DNA of 64,000 nucleotides from Chlorobiaceae bacterium (GTDB lineage Bacteria > Bacteroidota > Chlorobiia > Chlorobiales > Chlorobiaceae). The DNA lies in the NCBI GenBank assembly GCA_013334965.1, contig JAAXWO010000009.1, forward strand, positions 51,144 through 115,143, written 5' to 3'. Of the stretch, positions 8,428-17,605 are shown piece after piece; positions within the stretch are counted from its first letter, which is position 1; each line of letters starts with the position of its first letter. The notes under the pieces were generated by a model. That model saw only the letters and a list, made by a program, of their open reading frames with translations. It was not told the origin of the DNA and ran no database searches. The position numbers and the translations under genes are program-made.

Positions 8428-10052
8428 GGTTCTCTCGGTGTTACCATGATCACTTTTTCCCTTTCTACGATCACGCTTCCCATGGCGCCTTTGGATTTTC
8501 TGACATATTTTTTCTGCGTGTAGATCACCGGTACCAGCCCTGAATGCTTCGCTGAAGAGTACCATGCGGCGATTTCAGCGGCACGCCGGATCTCAGACAT
8601 GTTGTGCATGCCGGCGCCCTTGAGAAGGCAGTGTGAGCCGGAGGCGCCCCTGGCGTGGAGCCAGATGTCGTCCGGACGTGCGTGGTTGAAGGTGAGCAGC
8701 TCGTTGTTTTCAGCATTGCGGCCGACGTACAGGGTGATCGACCGGGTGAGGGGAATGGTCCTGAATGGACTTCTCTTTTCCTCATTCCTTTTGCCATGAA
8801 GGCTGGATTTGCGCGCTTCCGACGGTTTGGCATCGAGCAGTTCCCGGATCTCCTCCGGTGTCTCTGCCGCGTTGAGTTCTCCGATCCTGTGCTGCAGTGC
8901 GTTGAGTTCCCGGACGAGTGTCGTATGCCGGGTCCTGATTCCCTGGATTTTTTTGCGGCTTTTCGAGGCCTGTCCGAAATACCATGCGGCGTTTTCCTGG
9001 ATGTTCAGCTCAGGTTTTACCTTTATGGTTACCGGTGGAACCGCGGGGTCGAAGATATCGGGGACCGTCACCTGGCAGGCTACCGATTCGATTTTTCCGA
9101 TTGCTCCGGTGAGCAGGTGACCGAAGGTTTCGAAACGCCGGGCGGAAGCTTCCATCTCTGGGAAATCTGCGCTGGCAAGCTCTTTTTCTATTTTGCCGAT
9201 CTTTTTGACCAGATCCCTCCGCATCTCGTCGGCCCTGTCATGCAGGTGCATGTAACTGTGCATCTTGCGGGAGTATTGGCTCATGGCGTCGAGCACCGTG
9301 TCGAACATGCTCACCGTGTCTCCGTCGAAAGGTTCGATGATCGAGAACACCGGAGGACGGTCGGCGTTTTCGATAACGCAGGGAGAGGGGGATGCCAGCT
9401 CGTAAAAGAGCGCGCAGAAGGCAGAGAAGAGTTTTTCCGGTTTTTCGCCGCCTGCTCGTGCGATAAGCTGGCGGGCCAGCCTACGGTCGAAGCCCGGCAG
9501 GATTGTCGACAGCCTTTTTTCGAGCGGCTCATCGTCGCCGGCGGCGTGCAGCTCTTCAAGGAACAGGGATTCTGAGAGTGTGAGGGATTCAAGCGCCCTG
9601 AACACCGGAATACGATCTGCATCCCCGTCGAACGCTTTGCCTTCAAGCTCCTTCCCGTCCTTGAACGCTTCGATGATTCGTCCTTCCCGGACCAGCATTA
9701 CGTTGGTGTCCGCGCTGAAAAGCCTGAGCACGATCAAATGGCCGTCTTCAAGCGAAAACCTGATCTCCCGGTCGTTGGGAGCCATGACGACGCCCATGAC
9801 CTGCTGTTCGAAGACATGGGTCATGATGCCTGCCGAGTTCCGGCGTTTCCTGTTGAGCCCTTCCCTTGTCGAAAGCGAGAACTGCTGGGAGCGGACGGTG
9901 ACGATCAGTTGAATGTGCCGTCCGTCGAAGGTGACGAAGCCGAGGGTTATCTCGTTCCTGTCCTGCGAATGAATTTCGAAAAGGTATCCGCCTGCGAGCT
10001 GTTCGTCCAGTTCCCTGGCAGCGTGGTATAGCGTAAAGTAATTTCGGAGCAT
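8424..10052 (-). CDS. rqcH: RqcH/NFACT-family ribosome quality-control protein
   Basis: 542 residues. An NFACT-N domain (about 1-200), a central helical/coiled-coil region (about 260-420, with KKIGKIEKEL) and a C-terminal NFACT-R (DUF814) domain with DDIWLHARGASGSH match the RqcH/Tae2/NEMF family. The Asp-Arg pair needed for C-terminal alanine tailing in B. subtilis RqcH appears to be present (D94-R95). Family role: binds stalled 50S-peptidyl-tRNA and adds an alanine tail that marks the chain for degradation. Older annotations call it a fibronectin-binding protein, which does not fit a Gram-negative cell. Its 3' end overlaps the heptamer array. Confidence 0.85.
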   Translation of the reverse strand: MLRNYFTLYHAARELDEQLAGGYLFEIHSQDRNEITLGFVTFDGRHIQLIVTVRSQQFSLSTREGLNRKRRNSAGIMTHVFEQQVMGVVMAPNDREIRFSLEDGHLIVLRLFSADTNVMLVREGRIIEAFKDGKELEGKAFDGDADRIPVFRALESLTLSESLFLEELHAAGDDEPLEKRLSTILPGFDRRLARQLIARAGGEKPEKLFSAFCALFYELASPSPCVIENADRPPVFSIIEPFDGDTVSMFDTVLDAMSQYSRKMHSYMHLHDRADEMRRDLVKKIGKIEKELASADFPEMEASARRFETFGHLLTGAIGKIESVACQVTVPDIFDPAVPPVTIKVKPELNIQENAAWYFGQASKSRKKIQGIRTRHTTLVRELNALQHRIGELNAAETPEEIRELLDAKPSEARKSSLHGKRNEEKRSPFRTIPLTRSITLYVGRNAENNELLTFNHARPDDIWLHARGASGSHCLLKGAGMHNMSEIRRAAEIAAWYSSAKHSGLVPVIYTQKKYVRKSKGAMGSVIVEREKVIMVTPREP

Positions 10053-10147
10053 GGGCCGGAAGGGTTGCGTCGGGGCGATCTTTCCTCTATTTTATCGTAT
10101 CGACATCGATAGGGTGATCGCCGTATTGGTTCAATGTATAAAAAAAC

Positions 10148-10678
10148 ATGGCTATGCATGAAGAGGGCAATCACTCCTGCTGTTGCGGTCCATCCGGGAA
10201 CGGAGACTCCGCAGGGCAGGAGCAGCGGCTTGGATGGCACGAATATTTCATGAGCGTCGCCCATCTCATCTCGCGCCGGGCGACCTGCACGAGGGGGCAT
10301 ATCGGCGCGGTGATCGTTCGCGACCACAACATCCTTTCGACCGGTTACAACGGGGCCCCATCGGGCCTGCCGCACTGCAACGAGACCAACTGCAGAATAT
10401 TCAGGAGCACCCATCCCGACGGTACGGTAGAGGAGAACTGCGTCAACACCATCCACGCCGAGATCAACGCCATCGCACAGGCGGCCAAGCACGGCGTGTC
10501 GATCAAGGACGCCGACATCTACATTACGGCGAGTCCCTGTATCCACTGCCTGAAGGTGCTGATCAACGTCGGTATCAGGACGATCTATTACGACAAGCCT
10601 TACAAGATCGAACATATTTCAGAGCTGCTGAGGTTGTCGGGAGTTCAGCTCGTGCATGTTACCGCCGAAAAATCCTGA
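10148..10678 (+). CDS. dCMP/cytidine deaminase family protein (ComEB-like)
   Basis: 176 residues. The zinc site is visible as H103-A-E105 (proton-shuttling Glu) and PC131-x-x-C134, the arrangement of deoxycytidylate deaminases. A first block ([15 protein letters not shown]) and Cys/His residues 77-82 add the second metal or nucleotide site usual in the ComEB family. Likely reaction: dCMP to dUMP for thymidylate synthesis. An unusual N-terminal stretch [10 protein letters not shown] (residues 11-20) precedes the domain. It lies 12 bp upstream of ribD, another zinc deaminase, and is probably co-transcribed with it. Confidence 0.85.
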   Translation: MAMHEEGNHSCCCGPSGNGDSAGQEQRLGWHEYFMSVAHLISRRATCTRGHIGAVIVRDHNILSTGYNGAPSGLPHCNETNCRIFRSTHPDGTVEENCVNTIHAEINAIAQAAKHGVSIKDADIYITASPCIHCLKVLINVGIRTIYYDKPYKIEHISELLRLSGVQLVHVTAEKS

Positions 10679-10690
10679 ACGGGCAGCTTC

Positions 10691-11809
10691 ATGACCTCCA
10701 ATTCGACTGACCTGTTAAGACCGGACGATGAAGCGTTCATGAAACGCTGCCTTGAGCTTGGCCTGAAAGGTGAAGGACGGGTCGCTCCCAACCCTATGGT
10801 CGGTTCGGTGGTCGTTCACCGGGGCCGGATCATAGGCGAGGGGTGGCATGAGCGTTACGGAGGGCCGCACGCAGAGGTCAATGCCATCGGGTCTGTCCTG
10901 GAGACGGAGCTTCTGCCGGAATCGACGCTCTACGTGAACCTCGAACCCTGTTCTCATTTCGGCAAGACCCCACCGTGCGCCGACCTGATCGTTTCAAGGA
11001 ACATTCCCAGGGTGGTCGTCGGATGCCTTGACCCGAATGAGAAGGTTTCCGGACGAGGGATCGCCAGGCTCGAAGAGGCAGGTGTCAGGGTGACGATTGG
11101 CGTGCTCGGCGCCGACTCGGAGAAGCTCAACGAAGCGTTCATGACCAGCCATCGCAAAGGAAGGCCGTTTGTGGCCCTCAAGACAGCCCAGACCCTCGAT
11201 GGCCGCATCGCCACGGTGATGGGTTTGTCGAAATGGATTACCGGCCAGGAGTCGAGGAGGGAGGTGCATCGGCTTCGGAGCCGTTACGATGCCGTTATGT
11301 GCGGTGCGTCGACGGTTATGGCTGACGACGCCGAACTTACGGTGCGTCACTGCGAAGGCAGGCAGCCTCTCAGGGTTCTCCTTGATCGCAGGCTGCAGGT
11401 GCCGATTGAGTCAAGGATATACAATGGTGAAGCGAAGACCATCGTTTTCGCGGCACGGAGTGAGGCGGACCCTTGCCTGGTCAACAGGTTCGAGGAGCGG
11501 GGCGTCGAGGTCGTGACGGTTGGGGAGTCCGGCGGCAGCCTCGATCTCGGCGAAGTGTTTGCCGAACTCCACCGGCGGCAGGTGCTCTCAGTGATGGTGG
11601 AGGGCGGGAGCCGTCTTTCGGCTTCGCTGGTGAGGGCTGGCCTCGTCGATAAATATTATGTGTTCATCGCGCCGAAACTGTTCGGCGGCGATGGGCTGGC
11701 ACCCTTCGCTTCGCTTGATGTAGTCCATCCCGGCCAGCCGGTCAGGATGAGGTTCGCCGGTTGTACCATGTTCGGGGAGGATCTCATGGTGGAAGCATAT
11801 TCCATCTGA
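10691..11809 (+). CDS. ribD: Bifunctional riboflavin deaminase/reductase RibD
   Basis: 372 residues. The N-terminal deaminase domain has H60-A-E62 and PC87-x8-C96 zinc ligands; the C-terminal part (about 155-372) is the pyrimidine reductase, with DGRIA and a VEGGSRL nucleotide-binding motif. It catalyses the second and third steps of riboflavin synthesis from GTP. The product feeds flavin supply; ribE lies 2.4 kb downstream on the same strand but is separated by unrelated genes. Length and motifs are normal for the family. Confidence 0.95.
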   Translation: MTSNSTDLLRPDDEAFMKRCLELGLKGEGRVAPNPMVGSVVVHRGRIIGEGWHERYGGPHAEVNAIGSVLETELLPESTLYVNLEPCSHFGKTPPCADLIVSRNIPRVVVGCLDPNEKVSGRGIARLEEAGVRVTIGVLGADSEKLNEAFMTSHRKGRPFVALKTAQTLDGRIATVMGLSKWITGQESRREVHRLRSRYDAVMCGASTVMADDAELTVRHCEGRQPLRVLLDRRLQVPIESRIYNGEAKTIVFAARSEADPCLVNRFEERGVEVVTVGESGGSLDLGEVFAELHRRQVLSVMVEGGSRLSASLVRAGLVDKYYVFIAPKLFGGDGLAPFASLDVVHPGQPVRMRFAGCTMFGEDLMVEAYSI

Positions 11810-11911
11810 CGTACCAGTCGAAATTCACAATAGATAATCTGTATCCATATGTCACCGTTATTCAGGAAAGGGTACGGCACTAAAAGCAAACACTCTTTTT
11901 CCGGGGGGTTC

Positions 11912-12313
11912 ATGAACAATAACGACCTTGGCAAACTTCTGCTTCGACTGTGTGTCGGGGGGTTGATGATGTTTCACGGAGTACACAAGCTGATTCACGG
12001 TTACGGGTTCATCGGGGCGAAGCTCAAGGCCGCCGGTCTGCCAGAACTGCTTGTCGCAGGCGTTCCCATCGGTGAAGTCGTGGCTCCGATGCTTATCGTG
12101 CTGGGTCTGTACACCCGCCCGGCAGCCCTGATTGAGGCGGTTCTCATGGCCATGGCTGTCTGGCTCGTCCACATGGGCCAGCTTACGGCGCTCACCGAGC
12201 AGGGCGGTTACGCTCTTGAGCTTCAGGCATTCTATTTTCTTGGCTCACTTGCGGTTTTTTTCCTGGGAGCAGGCCGTTACAGCATGTCGAGAGGCGTCGG
12301 ACAGTGGAACTGA
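11912..12313 (+). CDS. DoxX-family membrane protein
   Basis: 133 residues from the ATG at 11912, which follows a GGGGGG stretch 4-5 nt upstream; the frame is open from 11849 without family similarity. Four transmembrane segments and the [12 protein letters not shown] motif near the N-terminus place it in the DoxX/DoxD family. Members are linked to quinone or thiosulfate chemistry or to oxidative stress, but most are of unproven function. The next gene, an ABC ATPase, starts 22 bp later. Confidence 0.8.
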   Translation: MNNNDLGKLLLRLCVGGLMMFHGVHKLIHGYGFIGAKLKAAGLPELLVAGVPIGEVVAPMLIVLGLYTRPAALIEAVLMAMAVWLVHMGQLTALTEQGGYALELQAFYFLGSLAVFFLGAGRYSMSRGVGQWN

Positions 12314-12335
12314 ACGCAACGATAATTCAGTCTGT

Positions 12336-13139
12336 ATGATGAATATGAATTCCGGAACCCCTGTTTTCGAGTTCAGGAAGGTGAGCGCATACCGTGGAGG
12401 GACGAAGGTGTTCGACGGTATCGATCTCTGCATCGAGCGGGGGGCGAACACGGCCATTCTCGGTCCGAACGGTTCCGGGAAATCGACCCTGATCAAGCTG
12501 CTGACACGTGAAATCTATTCCGTCCACTCTCCGGAGAGCTCTCTGCTGGTATATGGCCGCGACCGCTGGAATGTCGAGGAGCTGCGTTCACGAATGGGGA
12601 TTGTATCCAATGACCTGCAACAGGATTACGGTCGCCATGCCAGGGGAAGGGAGGTGATTTTGTCCGGATATTATTCGAGCATCGACATTTGGCCTCACCA
12701 GCAGTTCACGCCGGTTGAGCTTGCCCAGGCTGAAGCGTTGATGCAGGAGCTGGGAATTGCCGACCTTGCTGAGCGAAAGTATGGAAAGATGTCGACCGGA
12801 CAGCAGCGCCGGTTCCTTCTCGGGCGCGCCCTGGTGCACGCTCCCGAAGCCCTGCTGCTCGACGAACCGACCAGCGGCCTCGACCTGTCGGCGACTTTTC
12901 AGTATATCGATACCGTCAGGCGGCTGATGCAGTCGGGGACTCAGCTCATTCTCGTCACGCATCACCTCCATGAGATACCCCCGGAAATATCGAGGGTGGT
13001 GTTTATCCGTGACGGCCGCATTGTGGCCGAGGGCGAAAAGTCGGCCCTGCTCACTTCGGTAAGGGTTTCAGCACTGTTCGACTGTCCCGTTGAGGTCGTT
13101 GAACGCAACGGGTTTTACCAGGCGGTACCAGGGGAGTGA
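12336..13139 (+). CDS. ABC transporter ATP-binding protein without adjacent permease
   Basis: 267 residues from the ATG at 12336 (further ATGs at 12339 and 12345). Walker A GPNGSGKST is at 43-51, the signature MSTGQQRR follows, and Walker B ALLLDEPTSG with the H-loop VTHHLHEIP completes the ATPase. It resembles the single-domain YlmA/ModF-type ATPases annotated near iron and molybdenum importers. No permease or binding protein is nearby, so the partner must be elsewhere or the protein acts alone. A nonamer repeat follows. Confidence 0.85.
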   Translation: MMNMNSGTPVFEFRKVSAYRGGTKVFDGIDLCIERGANTAILGPNGSGKSTLIKLLTREIYSVHSPESSLLVYGRDRWNVEELRSRMGIVSNDLQQDYGRHARGREVILSGYYSSIDIWPHQQFTPVELAQAEALMQELGIADLAERKYGKMSTGQQRRFLLGRALVHAPEALLLDEPTSGLDLSATFQYIDTVRRLMQSGTQLILVTHHLHEIPPEISRVVFIRDGRIVAEGEKSALLTSVRVSALFDCPVEVVERNGFYQAVPGE

Positions 13140-13168
13140 AGGAGTTGGGAACGGGGAAGAAAAGGAAA

Positions 13169-13286
13169 ATGGACTTAATGGACGGAATGGACGAAGAAAT
13201 CATGGACGTTATGGACAAGAGAAAGATGGATGATCCTGGGTGCGTATATTGTCCATTGGGTCCATTGGGTCCATTCGGTCCTTGAT
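13169..13286. repeat. Nonamer tandem repeats in two opposed arms
   Basis: Units of ATGGACNNN occur at 13169, 13178, 13187, 13202 and 13211, with a variant at 13226. GTCCATTGG-type units, the reverse complement of the core, occur at 13251, 13260, 13269 and (degenerate) 13278. The arms could fold back as an imperfect hairpin. Because 9 is a multiple of 3, the block leaves a 38-codon open frame, which I regard as coincidental. Confidence 0.75.
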
Positions 13287-13393
13287 CCGGCAATTCTTTT
13301 GCCCGTCAAGGAACTTCGGTGCCTGTTGGCGGGTTGGATGTGGCGCGGACTTCAAGAAGGCTTGTTTTACATACTTTTAAATCAATTTCTACC

Positions 13394-13894
13394 ATGGCAA
13401 CCATCACCCTCAAGGGTAACGCAATCAATACTGTCGGGCACCTTCCTGCTGCAGGCAGCGAGCTTCTGCCGTTCACTCTCGTCAAGACCGATCTTTCAGA
13501 AGCCTCTCTTTCAGATTTTGCCGGCAAAAAGCTTGTGCTCAATATCTTTCCGAGCCTCGATACGGCGGTTTGTGCGACATCTGTCAGAAAGTTCAACCAG
13601 GAGGCAGCATCGCTCGGAGATACCGTCGTCCTCTGTATTTCCGCAGATCTTCCTTTTGCACACAGCAGATTCTGCGTGGCAGAGGGGCTTGATCGCGTCG
13701 TGCCGCTTTCGGTTTTCCGTTCTCCTGAATTCGGAGAGAGTTATGGCTTGACCATCGTCGATGGTCCGCTGAAAGGCCTGCTCTCGAGGGCGGTCATCGT
13801 CGTCGATGAGAACGGCAAGGTGCTCTACTCCGAACAGGTGCCGGAGATCGTCCAGGAGCCCGATTACGCAAAAGCGCTTGCGGCGCTCGCATAA
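13394..13894 (+). CDS. tpx: Thiol peroxidase Tpx
   Basis: 166 residues from the ATG at 13394 ([10 protein letters not shown]). Peroxidatic C60 lies in LDTAVCATS and resolving C94 in SRFCVAEG, as in atypical 2-Cys peroxiredoxins of the Tpx type. It reduces H2O2 and alkyl peroxides using thioredoxin in the cytoplasm, or the periplasm in some species; no signal peptide is seen here. This is a sensible defence for a strict anaerobe. An imperfect hairpin with a T-run follows the gene. Confidence 0.93.
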   Translation: MATITLKGNAINTVGHLPAAGSELLPFTLVKTDLSEASLSDFAGKKLVLNIFPSLDTAVCATSVRKFNQEAASLGDTVVLCISADLPFAHSRFCVAEGLDRVVPLSVFRSPEFGESYGLTIVDGPLKGLLSRAVIVVDENGKVLYSEQVPEIVQEPDYAKALAALA

Positions 13895-13931
13895 ACCGTT
13901 TTTGTCAGGTCGTCTGAAAATGTTCAAGGAA

Positions 13932-13962
13932 GGGAGATCGAATTATCGGTTTCCCTTTTTTT
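13932..13962 (+). terminator. Probable terminator of tpx
   Basis: AAGGGA and TCCCTT pair across an inner CGA/TCG pairing and lead directly into a run of eight T residues. The stem has an internal loop, so strength is uncertain. Confidence 0.5.
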
Positions 13963-14066
13963 TCGGGCGCCCATGAATTCAGTTTTCATGTCGAGGAGAA
14001 CCTGGCCGGGCGGTACGACGGATATTAATGATTTTCTGATGTTAACACCCTTCAGTGTGCCAGGAA

Positions 14067-14112
14067 TGAAAACGGCCCGGATTCATGAGTACGGGGCTGT
14101 TTTCATTTTTTT
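14067..14112 (+). terminator. Strong terminator-like hairpin just upstream of ribE
   Basis: TGAAAACGGCCCGG (14067-14080) pairs with CGGGGCTGTTTTCA (14092-14105) with one G-U pair and one mismatch, followed by seven T residues. It is 51 bp before the ribE start and about 105 bp after the tpx terminator. It ends either a short transcript of unknown kind or the ribE leader (attenuation). Confidence 0.75.
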
Positions 14113-14162
14113 GTTACCTTTGGTTACTGAGGTTTTTCAGAAGGTAATCGATTCAACATTGC

Positions 14163-14816
14163 ATGTTTACAGGAATAGTCAAGGATGTCGGCGCTGTCGG
14201 GGCCATTGCTCCCCGTGACGGGGGATTGCGGCTCAGGGTGAACTATACCTCTTTTGAGGCTTTCGGCGATTTGTCGGTCGATGAGAGCGTCAGCGTGAAC
14301 GGCGCTTGCCAGACGGTTGTTTCGGCAGGCAAGGGGTGGTTCGAAGTCGATACGGTCGCCGAGACCCTTAAAAAAACTACCCTTGGCTCATTCCGTCCGG
14401 GCACGAAGGTTAACCTTGAACGTGCGGTGCGTCCCATGGACCGGCTCGGCGGACATTTTGTGCTGGGTCATGTGGATTGCGTCGGCAAGGTCGCCGTTAT
14501 CGAGGAGTCCGGCCAGAGCCGGACCATCAGCGTATCTTTTCCTCCATCATTCGATCCATGGATCGTGCCTGTCGGCTCCATAGCGATAGACGGCGTCAGC
14601 CTGACGGTCGCACACACCGAATCGTCTCTCTTCTCAGTTGCGATCATTCCCTATACTTTCGGACATACGACCATCGCCGACCTGCGCAAGGGCAGCGAGG
14701 TGAATCTTGAGTTCGATATTCTCGGCAAATATGTCGCCAGGCAGCTGTCGGCAGCACGAACCGCAGCCGGGAGCCGCATCAGTGAATCATGGCTCAGCGA
14801 ACAGGGATTCTCATGA
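14163..14816 (+). CDS. ribE: Riboflavin synthase alpha chain
   Basis: 217 residues starting [10 protein letters not shown], the canonical N-terminus, with two lumazine-binding repeats (about 1-97 and 98-200; second repeat starts [10 protein letters not shown]). It converts two 6,7-dimethyl-8-ribityllumazine to riboflavin. Its stop overlaps the rarA start as ATGA, so the two genes are translationally coupled. A terminator-like hairpin lies in the leader; no FMN-riboswitch consensus is visible there. Confidence 0.95.
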   Translation: MFTGIVKDVGAVGAIAPRDGGLRLRVNYTSFEAFGDLSVDESVSVNGACQTVVSAGKGWFEVDTVAETLKKTTLGSFRPGTKVNLERAVRPMDRLGGHFVLGHVDCVGKVAVIEESGQSRTISVSFPPSFDPWIVPVGSIAIDGVSLTVAHTESSLFSVAIIPYTFGHTTIADLRKGSEVNLEFDILGKYVARQLSAARTAAGSRISESWLSEQGFS

Positions 14817-16159
14817 AATCCGGAGATACGCCTCAACCGGACCTGTTCGGTAACTCAGGCACGGACGCCTCTTCAGACCGGTTCCAGCCTCTTGCCGAAA
14901 GGGTTCGCCCGCACTGTATCGGCGATCTGTTCGGCCAGGAGCACCTGGTTGGACCTGATGGCCCGATCAGGAGTTATATCGAACAGGGCAGGATTCCCTC
15001 CATGATCTTCTGGGGACCTCCGGGATCAGGAAAGACGACGCTGGCTGAAATCTGCGCCGGATCGCTCAACTACAGGTTCGAGCAGCTCTCCGCCACCGAT
15101 TCGGGAGTGAAGGATGTCCGTCGTGTGCTTGAAACTGCTGAAAAGACCCGCAGGATAGAAGGGCGCCAGACCCTGCTGTTCATCGACGAGATCCATCGAT
15201 TCAACAAGGCCCAGCAGGATACGCTGCTTCATGCCATCGAAGACGGGTTGATCGTGCTCATCGGCGCGACGACCGAAAATCCATCTTTCGAGGTCAATCG
15301 TGCGCTGCTGAGCCGCATGCAGGTATACATTCTCCAACCCCTGAGCGACGAAGAGGTTCGAAAAGTCATCGACAGGGCCATGGCGAGCGACAGCATGTTT
15401 GCCTCTGCCGGCGTGACGGTAGAAGAGATGGATTTTCTTCTGCAGTATGCCGGCGGCGATGCGCGCAAGGCGCTCAACGCTCTTGAAGCAGCCATGTCAC
15501 TCCTGCCTTCCGGGATGCGACCCGCGGTCATCGACAGGGCAATGCTCGAGAAAGCGCTTCAGCACCGGGCACCTGAATATGACAAGGGCGGAGAGTCACA
15601 TTATGACACGGTCTCTGCGTTCATCAAGTCCTTGCGTGGTTCCGATCCCGATGCGGCCCTGTTCTGGGTTGCGAAAATGATCGAGGGGGGCGAGGATCCG
15701 AAGTTCATCGCAAGGCGAATGGTGATCTTTGCGAGTGAAGACGTCGGTAACGCCGACCCCTATGCGCTCACCCTTGCCGTCTCCGTCTTCCATGCCGTCG
15801 AAATGATCGGTTTGCCCGAAGCGCGGATCAATATCGCCCAGGGAGTCACCTACCTTGCCGGTTGCCCGAAGTCGAACGCGAGCTATCAGGCGCTCAATGA
15901 AGCCTCGGCAGATGTCAGGGCGGGCGGTCCGGTTTCGATTCCGCTATACCTGCGCAACGCGCCGACATCCTTCATGAAGGAGATCGGGTATGGCCAAGGG
16001 TACCGCTATCCGCACAGTTATCCGGGGCATTTCGTCGAAGAGCGCTATTTTCCGGATCAGATGGAGCCAAAAGCCTATTATCGCCCTTCCAGCGAAGGGC
16101 GGGAGAGGTTCATCAGGGAGCGGCTCGAAGCGCTCTGGAAAGAGAGATATGGCAGCTGA
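14813..16159 (+). CDS. rarA: Replication-associated recombination protein RarA (MgsA)
   Basis: 448 residues from the ATG at 14813, which overlaps the ribE stop by 4 bp; an earlier in-frame ATG at 14789 is possible. AAA+ ATPase with Walker [10 protein letters not shown] (68-76), Walker [11 protein letters not shown], sensor-1 GATTENPS and a C-terminal tetramerisation domain. The family acts at stalled replication forks, related to clamp loaders and eukaryotic WRNIP1. Length is typical. Confidence 0.93.
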   Translation: MKSGDTPQPDLFGNSGTDASSDRFQPLAERVRPHCIGDLFGQEHLVGPDGPIRSYIEQGRIPSMIFWGPPGSGKTTLAEICAGSLNYRFEQLSATDSGVKDVRRVLETAEKTRRIEGRQTLLFIDEIHRFNKAQQDTLLHAIEDGLIVLIGATTENPSFEVNRALLSRMQVYILQPLSDEEVRKVIDRAMASDSMFASAGVTVEEMDFLLQYAGGDARKALNALEAAMSLLPSGMRPAVIDRAMLEKALQHRAPEYDKGGESHYDTVSAFIKSLRGSDPDAALFWVAKMIEGGEDPKFIARRMVIFASEDVGNADPYALTLAVSVFHAVEMIGLPEARINIAQGVTYLAGCPKSNASYQALNEASADVRAGGPVSIPLYLRNAPTSFMKEIGYGQGYRYPHSYPGHFVEERYFPDQMEPKAYYRPSSEGRERFIRERLEALWKERYGS

Positions 16160-16219
16160 TTGCCGGGAATCGGCATCAGTTGATATATTAGAAGAACATT
16201 CAACGATCAACATCAAGCC

Positions 16220-17605
16220 ATGAGTCTGCATCGATTGTTTACAGTATTCGCCGCCGCCCTCGTTTTCGCATGTTCTGTAAGGGCTGAAGCTGAGCCTCTG
16301 CCTGCTGAAAAGCCTCCGATGACGATCAGCATTGAGGATGCCATACGGATCGGCATGAAACAGAACAGGGATATTGAGATTGCCAGGCTTGACAGGCAGA
16401 TGGCAGGCCAGAAGGTTCGGGAGTCCTGGGCAGAAGTATTGCCCCACCTGACTTCCGGTATGACCTATACCCGCTCGCTCAAACCGACGGTGATGTTTCT
16501 TCCGGGGAGCATTTTCGGCATGCCTGACGCAGGAAGCCGTGCCATTGAGGTAAGCCAGGATAATTCGTCCATGGTTTCGCTCAACCTCAGCCAGAACATT
16601 TTCAAGCTGTCGGCCATTGCCGGGATCAAGGCTTCGTCCCTGGTCAGGAAGATCAGCGACGAATCGTTTCGCCAGACCAACGCCGAGGTGGTGACCTCGA
16701 TCCGTCGTGCATACTATGACGCTCTCATAGCTTCCGAAAAATGCAAACTTGTCGAACAGAGCATAGCGAGGTGGGAGCAGTCGAGGACGGATACGAATGC
16801 ACTTTTCAGGCAGGGGGTCGCCGCCGATATCGATACCCTGAAGTCCTGGCTTTCGGTAGAGAACCTGAAGCCGGATCTTGTTCGTGCGCAGAGTAGCGTG
16901 GCTATCGCTTCCACAAGGCTCAAAATGGTCATGGGCGTCGATCAGGATACTCCGATAGCCCTCTCCGATTCGCTTGTTTTCCATGAGGCCGAGTTCCCGA
17001 AGGATATCGCGGTCGCTTATCGGGAAGCCATCGAAAAAAGGCCGGACGTTCGCAGCCTCTCCCTTCAGCTCGATGCCGAAAAGCACAAGGTGACCGCTGC
17101 CCGCTCTGAAGGGATGCCTTCGCTCAGCGCGTTCGGCGCGCTTGACGCCCAGACGCAGTTCAACGACAGTCAACCGCTCGACCAGACTCGCTGGCCGGTT
17201 TCATCGTCCGTCGGGTTGCAGTTTTCACTGCCTATTTTTTCAGGGTTCGGCACCAGCGCAAGGATAGAGCAGGCAAAGATAACGAGAATGCAGACCCGTA
17301 CGAGGTTTGAGGATCTCAAATCCCAGGTCAGGGCAGATGTCGAGGTGCGGTTGACGAACCTCATCGAGGCCCGCAAGAGGATAGACCTGCAATCCAAGAC
17401 GATCAGCGTGGCTGAACGCAGTTACAGGATCACCAGACTTCGCCTCCGGGAGGGGATAGGATCACGTCTCGAACTGACCGATTCCGAACTTCAGCTCAAT
17501 ACCGCAAAAACGAACTACCTGCAGTCGGTCTACGATTACCTCGTGGCCTATGCGGAGCTTGAAAAATCGCTTGGCCGGGTTGTGCCTCCGGATCTCAAAT
17601 CCTGA
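16220..17605 (+). CDS. TolC-family outer-membrane efflux protein
   Basis: 461 residues with a signal peptide (about 1-24, ending near SVRAEAEP) and two OEP repeats of long helices. It is a second TolC paralogue, distinct from the one at 856-2217, and has no adaptor or pump gene next to it, so it may serve several exporters. Its 3' end overlaps the convergent methyltransferase gene by 58 bp. Confidence 0.88.
   Translation: MSLHRLFTVFAAALVFACSVRAEAEPLPAEKPPMTISIEDAIRIGMKQNRDIEIARLDRQMAGQKVRESWAEVLPHLTSGMTYTRSLKPTVMFLPGSIFGMPDAGSRAIEVSQDNSSMVSLNLSQNIFKLSAIAGIKASSLVRKISDESFRQTNAEVVTSIRRAYYDALIASEKCKLVEQSIARWEQSRTDTNALFRQGVAADIDTLKSWLSVENLKPDLVRAQSSVAIASTRLKMVMGVDQDTPIALSDSLVFHEAEFPKDIAVAYREAIEKRPDVRSLSLQLDAEKHKVTAARSEGMPSLSAFGALDAQTQFNDSQPLDQTRWPVSSSVGLQFSLPIFSGFGTSARIEQAKITRMQTRTRFEDLKSQVRADVEVRLTNLIEARKRIDLQSKTISVAERSYRITRLRLREGIGSRLELTDSELQLNTAKTNYLQSVYDYLVAYAELEKSLGRVVPPDLKS

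Noticed and set aside
13169..13286. 38-codon open frame with an MD-rich repeat peptide
   Set aside because: It follows from a 9-bp repeat period being divisible by three; no conserved peptide is recognisable.
13963..14162. FMN riboswitch upstream of ribE
   Set aside because: The conserved RFN-element blocks are not visible; only the terminator-like hairpin is.
15944..17173. 409-codon open frame on the minus strand across rarA and tolC
   Set aside because: It spans two well-supported plus-strand genes and has no recognisable domain.
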